Below, in pieces: positions 57,480-64,000 of a stretch of 64,000 bases of DNA. Under the pieces are notes generated by a model. The model was given only the letters and a program-made list of their open reading frames with translations. It had not been told where the DNA came from and searched no databases. Source of the DNA: Candidatus Saganbacteria bacterium (GTDB lineage Bacteria > Margulisbacteria > WOR-1 > XYC2-FULL-46-14 > WPAF01); assembly GCA_016223205.1 (NCBI GenBank), contig JACRPM010000014.1, positions 1 through 64,000 of the forward strand. The letters run 5' to 3'. Both the position numbers and the translations under genes were made by a program. The stretch's first letter is position 1. Every line of letters begins with the position of its first letter.

Positions 57480-58547
57480 AAGCGCCAGGCAATCCTCGGC
57501 CGGGGTCGGCGGCTCGGGAGCCGGTTTTGAAAACTTCATTTTCCCCCAGGATATCATTTTTTCCAATAACTCGCTGACCCTTACTTCGCCGCACAAAGAG
57601 TATGTATTGGCGAGTTCCAGCAAAGCGTGCTTTCCTCCTTCGGTCTGCAGAAGGACCAGCAGGGCGCTTTTGGCGATCGATCTCCAAATGGGCGCCGGGA
57701 TACTGCAGGCCTTCTCCAGAGCATTGGTAAAATCGGATTCCAAAAGATGGGCGGGTGTCTGCTGGTGGAATACCGCCAACCAGGCCGATACGGGGTCGTT
57801 CAGGTCGAGGCCTTCAATTTTCATCATGGGATGGTAGAGGCCTATGAGTTTTGCGGCGGCTTCAACGATCCGGAGATCCGCCCCACGGTTGACCAACCGA
57901 TCCAGAAATATCATTTTTTCATCGAGGGCTTTGGCCTCAAGTATTTCGCCGAGAGTTTGAAGATGAGGATCGGAAGCGGCCCTCAACGAACGACTTAGCT
58001 CAAGGGCTTGTCCATTTTCCAGCTGTGGCTGGCAGGAGGGGATGCTTATGCCCAGCGGCATGGTGGGACTGCGGTCCATATCGCCGTTATTTTCCTCCTC
58101 GATGTTCCTTATTTCAATAAATAGCTTGCCGGGAACAACGGCCGATCCCTGGGTTATTACGATCAAGGTGATTTTTTTGGTTCCGGGGGAAGGGGCCAAG
58201 GATACCGGGGCATGTTCCAGGATTTGAGAGTTTCGAATTAAAGGCGTTGCTCGTATTGCTTGGTTCTCAACCATCAGGATCTTCGCCTGTTCCGGAGGTC
58301 GGGACCCAAAATTGGCCCGGAATTCGCAGTAGAATTTATCTTCCACGCGGGAAATGGTGCCGCTCAAGAAAAATATCGTTCTCTCCGAAGTATCATTCAT
58401 TCCTTTTTTATATAGATATAATTTTTCCACCCTCAAGCAGGCGCCGGAACGTATGTTGCTTAATATAAGCGGTTCCACTCGGCGCTCACCTGCGCCGAGG
58501 AAAGACGATCTCAATCGCAGCACCACTTTTTTTGCCGGTTCTACCAT
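57435..58547 (-). CDS. Unknown protein (370 aa)
   Basis: Not recognised. The first ~150 residues are beta-rich (VEPLILSNIRSGACLRVEKL, TIFFLSGTISRVEDKFYCEF, KITLIVITQGSAVVPGKLFI), like a small domain of sandwich type. The last ~190 residues are helical with a HEAT- or tetratricopeptide-like feel (ALDEKMIFLDRLVNRGADLR, ALLELANTYSLCGEVRVSEL), but no repeat is certain. The 3' end overlaps coaE by 45 bases on the opposite strand. No signal peptide. Start is the first ATG of a long frame; no strong ribosome site is seen. Confidence 0.6.
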   Translation of the reverse strand: MVEPAKKVVLRLRSSFLGAGERRVEPLILSNIRSGACLRVEKLYLYKKGMNDTSERTIFFLSGTISRVEDKFYCEFRANFGSRPPEQAKILMVENQAIRATPLIRNSQILEHAPVSLAPSPGTKKITLIVITQGSAVVPGKLFIEIRNIEEENNGDMDRSPTMPLGISIPSCQPQLENGQALELSRSLRAASDPHLQTLGEILEAKALDEKMIFLDRLVNRGADLRIVEAAAKLIGLYHPMMKIEGLDLNDPVSAWLAVFHQQTPAHLLESDFTNALEKACSIPAPIWRSIAKSALLVLLQTEGGKHALLELANTYSLCGEVRVSELLEKMISWGKMKFSKPAPEPPTPAEDCLALLRLYGFIRITDLLD

Positions 58548-58592
58548 GATAAAGAGTTATCGCGAGAACCCCGAAATAATTTCACTTTGGGA

Positions 58593-58601
58593 TGATATAA
58601 T
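58593..58601 (+). promoter_or_regulatory. Extended -10 of uvrB
   Basis: TGATATAAT forms an extended -10 ending 11 bases before the uvrB ATG at 58613. No -35 is needed for such promoters, and none is clear. Confidence 0.6.
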
Positions 58602-58612
58602 TTACTCAAACA

Positions 58613-60586
58613 ATGCCAAAGTTCAAATTGGTCTCCAATTTCAAGCCCGCGGGGGATCAGCCGCAAGCCATAAAAAAGCTGGCGCAAGGGCTGGAGAAAG
58701 GTCTCGATTTCCAAACCCTGCTGGGAGTTACCGGCTCCGGTAAGACCTTTACCATGGCCAATGTGATCGAGGCGGTGAACAAGCCCACTCTGGTCATTTC
58801 CCACAACAAGACCCTGGCGGCCCAGCTCTGCCAGGAGTTCCGCTCGTATTTCCCGGAGAATGCGGTCGAATATTTTGTTTCCTACTACGATTACTATCAA
58901 CCCGAGGCCTATATGCCCACCACCGACACCTATATCGAAAAAGAAGCCACCATCAACCAGGAGATCGACCGCCTGCGGCACTCGGCCACCATGTCGCTCA
59001 TTTCCCGGCGCGATGTGCTGGTGGTCGCTTCGGTATCCTGCATTTACGGATTGGGGACGCCCAAGGATTATTTGGACGCCATGGTCGCCCTGCGGGTAGG
59101 GCAAAAATACGACCGCGATGAGATCCTCCGCAAGCTGGTGGAGATCAAATACGAGCGCAACGATTTCGAGCTTAATCGCGGAAAATTCAGGGTGAGGGGA
59201 GGGGTGATCGAGATCTGGCCGGTATACGAAAAGACGATTGTCAGGATCGAACTCGAAGAAGAAGTTTTATCCGGCATCGCCGAGCTTGACCCCACCACCC
59301 AAAGGGTCCTGTCCCGCCCCGATTTCATCTCGATCTATCCCGGCACCCACTTTGTCACTTTTCCCGAGCGGTTGGAGACGGCCCTTAAGTCCATAAAAAA
59401 AGAACTGGACGTGCGGCTGGACGAATTGAAAAAGAAGAACAAACTGCTCGAAGCCCAGCGGCTGGAACAGCGTACCCGTTATGACATGGAGATGATGCGC
59501 GAAGTGGGCTATTGCCATGGGATCGAGAATTACTCGCGCCACATGGACCAACGTCCCGTCGGCACCCCGCCCGCTACCCTGATCGACTATTTTCCGAAAG
59601 ATTACCTGCTGTTCATCGACGAATCGCATGTCACCCTTCCCCAGGTCCGCGGGATGTACGAGGGGGACAGATCGCGCAAGGACACTTTGGTCGATTTTGG
59701 TTTCCGCCTGCCTTCCGCTTACGATAACCGGCCGCTAAAATATGAGGAATTCCAGAAGAAACTCAACCAGGTGGTCTTTGTTTCGGCCACGCCGTCGCCC
59801 TACGAAATAAAATTATCCAAACAGGTGGCGGAGCAGATCATCCGGCCCACCGGCCTGATCGATCCGGAAGTGGTGGTCAAGACCGCCAAAGGGCAAGTGG
59901 AGCACCTGGAAGCAGAGATCAAAAAACGGGTGGAGAAGAAAGAAAGAGTGCTGGTCACCACCTTGACCAAGCGGATGGCGGAAGACCTGGCCGAATACCT
60001 GGACGAAAAGGGGTTCAAGGTCCGTTATCTGCATTCGGATATCGAGACCCTGGACCGCATCGAAATATTGCGGGGCCTGCGCCTGGGAGAATTCGACATT
60101 CTGGTCGGCATCAACCTTTTAAGGGAAGGGTTGGATTTGCCGGAGGTCTCGCTGGTGGCGATCTTGGACGCGGATAAGGAAGGTTTTCTCCGCTCCGAGA
60201 CCTCGCTGATCCAGACGATCGGGCGGGCGGCGCGGAACGTGGGGGGGCAGGTTTTCCTCTACGCCGAGCATGAAACCGATTCCATCAAGCGGGCCCTGCG
60301 CGAGACCAATCGCCGGAGAATTGCCCAGATGGCATACAACCAAAAAAATAACATCACCCCGCAGACGATCGTAAAAGAGATCGCCGACATTTCAGACCGC
60401 ATTCGCGAGGGCAAGCTGGCGGAGATCAAGCGCCTCAAGGATTTTGTGCCGCAAGACGAGATCCCCGACCTGATAAAGCATTTGGAAGAAGAGATGCAGG
60501 TGGCGGCCACCGAGCTTGAATTCGAAAAAGCCGCGGGGATACGGGACAAGGTCAAGGAATTGAAAAAGGCGTTCGGGTTGGGTTGA
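58613..60586 (+). CDS. uvrB: Excinuclease ABC subunit B
   Basis: UvrB is the damage-verifying helicase of nucleotide excision repair. The Walker A motif [14 protein letters not shown] is near residue 37, the beta-hairpin region [20 protein letters not shown] near 92, the [20 protein letters not shown] block near 337, and the helicase motif [14 protein letters not shown] near 535. The UVR domain near the C-terminus ([22 protein letters not shown]) binds UvrC. The 657 residues match family length. It lies 38 bases before dapA, with its own extended -10. Confidence 0.97.
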   Translation: MPKFKLVSNFKPAGDQPQAIKKLAQGLEKGLDFQTLLGVTGSGKTFTMANVIEAVNKPTLVISHNKTLAAQLCQEFRSYFPENAVEYFVSYYDYYQPEAYMPTTDTYIEKEATINQEIDRLRHSATMSLISRRDVLVVASVSCIYGLGTPKDYLDAMVALRVGQKYDRDEILRKLVEIKYERNDFELNRGKFRVRGGVIEIWPVYEKTIVRIELEEEVLSGIAELDPTTQRVLSRPDFISIYPGTHFVTFPERLETALKSIKKELDVRLDELKKKNKLLEAQRLEQRTRYDMEMMREVGYCHGIENYSRHMDQRPVGTPPATLIDYFPKDYLLFIDESHVTLPQVRGMYEGDRSRKDTLVDFGFRLPSAYDNRPLKYEEFQKKLNQVVFVSATPSPYEIKLSKQVAEQIIRPTGLIDPEVVVKTAKGQVEHLEAEIKKRVEKKERVLVTTLTKRMAEDLAEYLDEKGFKVRYLHSDIETLDRIEILRGLRLGEFDILVGINLLREGLDLPEVSLVAILDADKEGFLRSETSLIQTIGRAARNVGGQVFLYAEHETDSIKRALRETNRRRIAQMAYNQKNNITPQTIVKEIADISDRIREGKLAEIKRLKDFVPQDEIPDLIKHLEEEMQVAATELEFEKAAGIRDKVKELKKAFGLG

Positions 60587-60624
60587 TCGAGCCTCCTATG
60601 TTATAATAAAACTGGAGGTGTCCA

Positions 60625-61509
60625 ATGGTTGACTTCGGCAAAGTAATGACCGCCATGGTCACGCCTTTTAAGGATGACCTGTCGGTAGATTACAAAAAAG
60701 CGGAAGAATTGGCCGTTTATCTGGCCAATAACGGCTCGGATTCCTTGGTTATCCACGGCACGACCGGCGAATCTCCCACCTTGACCCACGAGGAGGAGTA
60801 CGAGCTCTACCGCGTGGTCAAAGCCGCCTTAACCGGCGCCAAATGCAAATTGATCGCGGGAACCGGATCCAATTCCACCTCCACCACCGTCAATTCCACC
60901 AAACAGGCGGAAAAGATCGGCTGTGACGGGGCCATGGTCGTGGTGCCTTACTATAATAAACCATCAGCAGAGGGGCTCTACCAGCATTTTAAAGCGGTCG
61001 CCGAGGCGACCGGCTTGCCTCTCATTATATATAACATCCCGGGAAGGACCGGGATCAACATGCTGCCGGAAACCGTGGCCCGTGTGGCGCAGATCAAAAA
61101 CTACGTCGGGCTCAAAGACGCCGCAGGCAATCTGGATCAAACTTCGGCCACCCGCGCCGCGTGTCCGGATCGTTTCGCGATCTGGAGCGGGGACGATTCG
61201 CTCACCCTGCCGATGCTTGCGGTGGGAGCGATAGGGGTGATCTCGGTCGCTTCGCATTTAGTCGGGCCGCAGATCGCCGAGATGGTGAATGCCTATCACG
61301 CGGGGGATATCGCGCGCGCCAAAGAATTACATCTAAAACTTTTACCATTATTCAAAGTGCTGTTCATCACCGCTAATCCTACACCCGTTAAAGCGGCCCT
61401 GGCCATGGTGGGCAGGCCGGTGGGTATCCCGCGGCTACCCCTGATCGAAGCCGGCGACAAAGAGAAAGACCAGATCCGCTCTGTTTTGAAAGGGCTGAAA
61501 CTGATCTAA
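60625..61509 (+). CDS. dapA: 4-hydroxy-tetrahydrodipicolinate synthase
   Basis: DapA condenses pyruvate and aspartate semialdehyde, the first committed step to diaminopimelate and lysine. The TIM-barrel signatures are GTTGESPTLTHEEEYEL near residue 46 and, with the Schiff-base lysine, YVGLKDAAGNL near residue 159. YNIPGRTGINML near 132 supplies the Tyr. The 294-residue length is typical. TATAAT (60602-60607) and a GGAGGTG ribosome site precede the ATG, one of the few genes with both leader and SD. dapB is at 9025. Confidence 0.96.
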   Translation: MVDFGKVMTAMVTPFKDDLSVDYKKAEELAVYLANNGSDSLVIHGTTGESPTLTHEEEYELYRVVKAALTGAKCKLIAGTGSNSTSTTVNSTKQAEKIGCDGAMVVVPYYNKPSAEGLYQHFKAVAEATGLPLIIYNIPGRTGINMLPETVARVAQIKNYVGLKDAAGNLDQTSATRAACPDRFAIWSGDDSLTLPMLAVGAIGVISVASHLVGPQIAEMVNAYHAGDIARAKELHLKLLPLFKVLFITANPTPVKAALAMVGRPVGIPRLPLIEAGDKEKDQIRSVLKGLKLI

Positions 61510-62039
61510 TGACCAGGCTGTTATTGCACACCTGCTGCGCGCCCTGCACGACTTATGTCTATAAATGGTTCAAGGACAGCGAGTTCGAGGTGGAAGGCTT
61601 TTTCTATAATCCCAATATCCAGCCGGCGGAAGAATACCAAAAACGGCGGCGCTGCATGGAATATTATTCGGCGCTCTCGGGGCTGATCGTGACCTATATC
61701 GAGAACGACCGCGAGCACGAGCCGGGTAATTGTTATCTCTGCTACGAGAACCGTTTCCGCCATGCCGCCCAGTTCGCCAAGTCCAACCGCTTCGACCTTT
61801 TTACCACCACTCTGCTGGTAAGCCCCTTCCAGAAGCACGATCTCATCCGGGAGATCGGCAAGAAGATCGAGAGGGAAGAAGGGATCGGTTTCCTTTACCA
61901 TGACTTGAGAGAGGGGTATTATAAAGGGGTGGAGATGGCCAAACGTTTCAATCTTTACCGCCAGAAATACTGCGGATGTTTCGCCAGCATTCCTGCCCCG
62001 GCACCGAATGGTGCGGGGCCCGCGGAGGCGAAAAAATGA
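61509..62039 (+). CDS. queH: Epoxyqueuosine reductase QueH
   Basis: QueH (DUF208) carries out the last queuosine step, independent of cobalamin-dependent QueG. The cysteine and iron motifs are all present: LLHTCCAPCTTYVY at the N-terminus, CYLCYENRFRHAA near residue 76 and LYRQKYCGCF near 155, which bind a 4Fe-4S cluster and adjacent iron. At 176 residues it is normal. The last ~17 residues (SIPAPAPNGAGPAEAKK) are encoded by a hairpin repeat. It overlaps dapA by one base and the next gene by four. queC is at 39394. Confidence 0.93.
   Translation: MTRLLLHTCCAPCTTYVYKWFKDSEFEVEGFFYNPNIQPAEEYQKRRRCMEYYSALSGLIVTYIENDREHEPGNCYLCYENRFRHAAQFAKSNRFDLFTTTLLVSPFQKHDLIREIGKKIEREEGIGFLYHDLREGYYKGVEMAKRFNLYRQKYCGCFASIPAPAPNGAGPAEAKK
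61995..62019 (+). repeat. Hairpin repeat at the end of queH
   Basis: GCCCC-G-GCACC pairs with GGTGC-GGGGC around GAAT, with one bulged base. It is coding for the non-conserved tail of QueH and resembles hairpin repeats elsewhere in the window. Confidence 0.55.
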
Positions 62040-62644
62040 GCAAGCTTTTAAAGATACTGAAAGAGAAGCCCCTGACCCTGGTGGTGCATCTGCCGGAGAA
62101 CAAGGTGGAGCTGGCGCAGGCGGCGGAAAGAGCGGGGGCCGAAGCCCTGATGATCGACCAGGGATTCGATGAGGATAAAATTCTTAAAGCGGTCAAGATC
62201 CCGGTGGGCCTAAACGCCGCCGATAAGGTTACGGGAGAAAATAAGTATGATTTCGTCAATTTCCCGGTAGAAGCGCTTCCCGAATTCGGCAAATTAAAAA
62301 AGATCGCCCGCATCGCGGAACTTAATGAAAGCTACACCCTGGACAAGCTGATGCAGGTGGTGGAGGGGACGATCGACGCCCTGGATGCCGCCATCATACC
62401 GCTGCATCAGTTCGGCAAGGAGCTCCAGATCGGGGATCTCCAAAATTACATCGCCATCGCGCTTTCTTCGAACCTGCCGGTGATCATTCCCACCCAGCGG
62501 AACATCAAACCGTCGGAGGTGGCCATCATCTGGGATACCGGGGTGAAGGGATTGATGCTTACCCGCGTGGTGCTGGGCGAGACCGCTAAATCATTCGAGA
62601 AAGCGGTCAAGGAATACCGAATCGCAATTGATGATCTGGGATGA
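62036..62644 (+). CDS. Probable TIM-barrel-like protein of unknown function
   Basis: A 202-residue protein opening MSKLLKILKEKPLTLVVHLP. Repeated beta-alpha units can be seen: TLVVHLPENKVELAQAAERA, EALMIDQGFDEDKILKAVKI, IDALDAAIIPLHQFG, LPVIIPTQRNIKPSEVAIIW and GVKGLMLTRVVLGETAK, which suggests a TIM barrel or half-barrel. I know no family, and a possible phosphate-binding GVKGLML loop is the only motif. The ATG overlaps the queH stop (ATGA) and has GGAGG nine bases upstream. It is between queH and a secreted phosphoesterase. Confidence 0.6.
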   Translation: MSKLLKILKEKPLTLVVHLPENKVELAQAAERAGAEALMIDQGFDEDKILKAVKIPVGLNAADKVTGENKYDFVNFPVEALPEFGKLKKIARIAELNESYTLDKLMQVVEGTIDALDAAIIPLHQFGKELQIGDLQNYIAIALSSNLPVIIPTQRNIKPSEVAIIWDTGVKGLMLTRVVLGETAKSFEKAVKEYRIAIDDLG

Positions 62645-63422
62645 TGCTCGGAACCTGCGACTAAAGTCCTGCCTGCCGGCAGGCACGGCGCGGTTCCTCG
62701 CGGCGATAATACTTCTCCTCATTGTATCTCCGGCTTTGGGTTTCACCTTTGCGGTCTTTGGCGATAACCGGGACGGCGAAGAAACCTTCAAACAGATATT
62801 AAAACAACTCAATGCCGATCCGCCCGCTTTTGCGGTGAACACCGGCGATTTTGTTTCCCGCGGACAAAAGTCCGAATATGAACATTATATTAAGCTGATC
62901 AAAAGCGCCAAATTCAAGGTTTATAACGTGATGGGCAATCACGATGAGGTTTATGGGGGAGGGAAGTGGTTCGCCAAGTATTTCGGCCCCGATCATTATT
63001 CTTTCGATTATGAGAATTCCCATCTCATCATACTGAACAATGCTTTTAAGGGGGATTTCGATAAAAAACAATATACCTGGCTGGTCGCCGATCTCAAAAA
63101 GAATTACGGGAAGAACATTTTTGTTTTCTTCCACAAGCCGATCTTCGATCCTTCGGAGACCTATCCCGACTACGTGATGTCGGAGCGGAAGACAGGGCAG
63201 GACCTGATGGAGCTTTTTAAAAGATATAAGGTGCGCTATGTTTTTACCGGCCATATCCACGGTTATGCCCGGGCGGAAAGGGAAGGGGTGGTTTATATCG
63301 TAACCGCCGGCGCCGGCGCGCCATTATACTTACCCCGCTGGATGGGTGGTTTCAATCATTATGTGAAGATGACGGTGGACGGCGAGAATGTGATCGAAGA
63401 AGTCGTTAAGCTCAATAATTGA
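62628..63422 (+). CDS. Exported calcineurin-like metallophosphoesterase
   Basis: The metal-binding set of the calcineurin superfamily is complete: FAVFGDNRDG near residue 40 (Asp/Asn), NTGDFVSRG near 71, MGNHDEVYG near 102, FHKPIF near 170 and GHIHGYAR near 210. A signal peptide (FLAAIILLLIVSPALG) precedes the domain, so it acts outside the cytoplasm. The N-terminal stretch before it (LRLKSCLPAGTA) is encoded by hairpin repeats (62650-62697), and the true start is uncertain; ATG 62628, 62637 or a later codon are all possible. Substrate (cyclic or other phosphodiester) is unknown. Confidence 0.88.
   Translation: MMIWDDARNLRLKSCLPAGTARFLAAIILLLIVSPALGFTFAVFGDNRDGEETFKQILKQLNADPPAFAVNTGDFVSRGQKSEYEHYIKLIKSAKFKVYNVMGNHDEVYGGGKWFAKYFGPDHYSFDYENSHLIILNNAFKGDFDKKQYTWLVADLKKNYGKNIFVFFHKPIFDPSETYPDYVMSERKTGQDLMELFKRYKVRYVFTGHIHGYARAEREGVVYIVTAGAGAPLYLPRWMGGFNHYVKMTVDGENVIEEVVKLNN
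62650..62697. repeat. Nested hairpin repeats at the start of the phosphoesterase gene
   Basis: An outer GGAACC-T-GCGAC ... GCGC-GGTTCC element, like the one at 15440-15467, is interrupted by TGCCTGCCGGCAGGCA (62670-62685), a perfect 16-base palindrome. The inner unit is a shortened copy of the family at 4274-4293. The reading frame stays open across both. Confidence 0.75.
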
Positions 63423-63478
63423 TCTCCTTTTAAAATAAAATGATCTGAAATTTCCAAAGTATGCTTCGATAAATATGT

Positions 63479-64000
63479 ATGGGAACTCCGGCAATTACAC
63501 TAAGGTTATGCCCTCGGACGCGCGGCGCCGTTCCTAAAGAACAAACGCTTCGCACCATTGCAGGCCGAATGCTGAACGTGGGCGGCGGGTCGTTCGATTG
63601 CAGGGGAAGAAATGCCGCTTCGAACCGAGTGCCAAGACTTGGAGCTTTGATCCCTTTCGGAATTGAGGCAGTAACGGTGCATCCGGAATTTGCCATGGCC
63701 GATATCAGGAAGCAGACCTTAGCGGTTTTAATGGATATTTTTCAGATCGCTGTACAATCAACGAAAGGGTCGTTGGCTGAAAGATTATCAAAAGCGAATT
63801 TGGGCATGGATATTCATTTGGAGGGCTGTGGGGTTTGGGGGGCAAAAACGGTTCCAGCTTCAACATTAAGGCCGGCTGAAGTTCGTCCGGCCCCGGCTCT
63901 CTCTGCTGCGCCTCCTTCCCCGGCCATCAAAAAAGCAGTTGAGGCCAAAGTGCCGAAGCTTCAACCGGCAAAATTTAGATTAAAAGCTTTTGAAATACTT
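63479..64000 (+). CDS. Unknown protein, N-terminal part, open to the window's right edge
   Basis: From ATG 63479 the frame stays open for 174 codons to the last base. The product opens MGTPAITLRLCPRTRGAVPK; residues ~20-80 (TLRTIAGRMLN, ASNRVPRLGALIPFGIEAVT) resemble an alpha/beta domain, followed by a helical segment and, from residue 125, a Pro/Ala/Lys-rich linker (APALSAAPPSPAIKK). I know no family. There is no Shine-Dalgarno site; TAAATA ends a few bases before the ATG, consistent with a leaderless start. Bases 63423-63478 contain nothing else. Confidence 0.6.
   Translation, partial: MGTPAITLRLCPRTRGAVPKEQTLRTIAGRMLNVGGGSFDCRGRNAASNRVPRLGALIPFGIEAVTVHPEFAMADIRKQTLAVLMDIFQIAVQSTKGSLAERLSKANLGMDIHLEGCGVWGAKTVPASTLRPAEVRPAPALSAAPPSPAIKKAVEAKVPKLQPAKFRLKAFEIL

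Noticed and set aside
1-64000. tRNA, rRNA or riboswitch genes
   Set aside because: I examined the intergenic gaps and found no cloverleaf, rRNA-like or known riboswitch consensus; most gaps are filled by repeats or promoters.

Overview
The window is 64 kb of a compact bacterial chromosome of roughly 50% GC, with long runs of genes that touch or overlap by 1-14 bases. The organism looks like a diderm: it has C-terminal-Phe outer-membrane beta-barrels, a porin-like protein fused to SLH domains, a giant secreted barrel-like protein, the lipid II flippase Amj and a ComEA/ComEC pair. The gene order and the mixture of features fit an uncultivated candidate phylum, for example a Margulisbacteria/Saganbacteria (WOR-1) type genome. 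That assignment is a guess from general resemblance and I cannot confirm it here.

Layout. 1-134 is the end of an IS3-family element inserted in a four-helix-bundle (4HB) gene. 598-3258 holds rplU-rpmA-proB-proA. 3435-4196 is an orphan gene with a possible ADP-ribosyltransferase-like signature. 4652-6513 is nadD and an M16 peptidase. 6542-8557 is an AT-rich accessory island (PIN-like protein, two tiny ORFs, HARE-HTH protein). 8565-12887 is dut-dapB-thioesterase-mutL-MFS. 12910-22508 is one long lipid operon (yceD-rpmF-plsX-fabH-acd-etfB-etfA-fabD-fabG-acpP-fabK-like-fabF). 22555-29177 carries a giant envelope protein facing a secreted subtilase. 29215-32980 is an aminotransferase, two membrane proteins and rlmB. 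32993-37823 is hisS, a toxin-antitoxin-like pair, aspS and purA. 38610-44131 is glutaredoxin, FTR/rubredoxin fusion, queC, amj, ribF, rpsO and pnp. 44128-51266 is an ORF6N gene, an FHA-like membrane protein, purL, a lytic transglycosylase and comEA-comEC. 51240-51942 is a second 4HB gene between near-identical direct repeats. 51943-56861 is a three-gene minus-strand envelope operon. 56907-63422 is coaE, an unknown gene, uvrB, dapA, queH, a TIM-barrel-like protein and a phosphoesterase. A further ORF runs off the right edge.

Two patterns run through the whole window. First, many start codons lie only 6-11 bases after a TATAAT-like -10 box, often with a TTGACA-like -35 at 17-18 bp. This implies leaderless or nearly leaderless mRNAs for many transcription units, while genes inside operons and a few leaders use Shine-Dalgarno sites.

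Second, degenerate 'word repeats' (short oligonucleotide words repeated with variation, often also present as an inverted arm) lie between genes and also inside reading frames. In frame they sit in the interdomain linkers of MutL, ComEA, PurL and EtfA, in CoaE, and in the signal peptides of two exported proteins. Unrelated proteins therefore share linker peptides: MutL and ComEA share the VK-x-YQS-x-G-x-SE pattern, and PurL and CoaE share ENRK-x-KI. Both 4HB genes are directly bordered by such repeats, and one sits between two 74-bp direct copies (71/74 identical). I propose that the 4HB gene plus its word repeats forms a mobile unit and that solitary in-frame repeats are its scars or non-autonomous relatives. 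This is the most interesting candidate for an undescribed system here. A second class of hairpin repeats (GTAGGG/GGACAGGG type, CCCTTCGACTTCGCTCAGGG type, CCTGCCTGCCGGCAGGCAGG type) has also entered coding frames (a membrane protein, QueC, the phosphoesterase).
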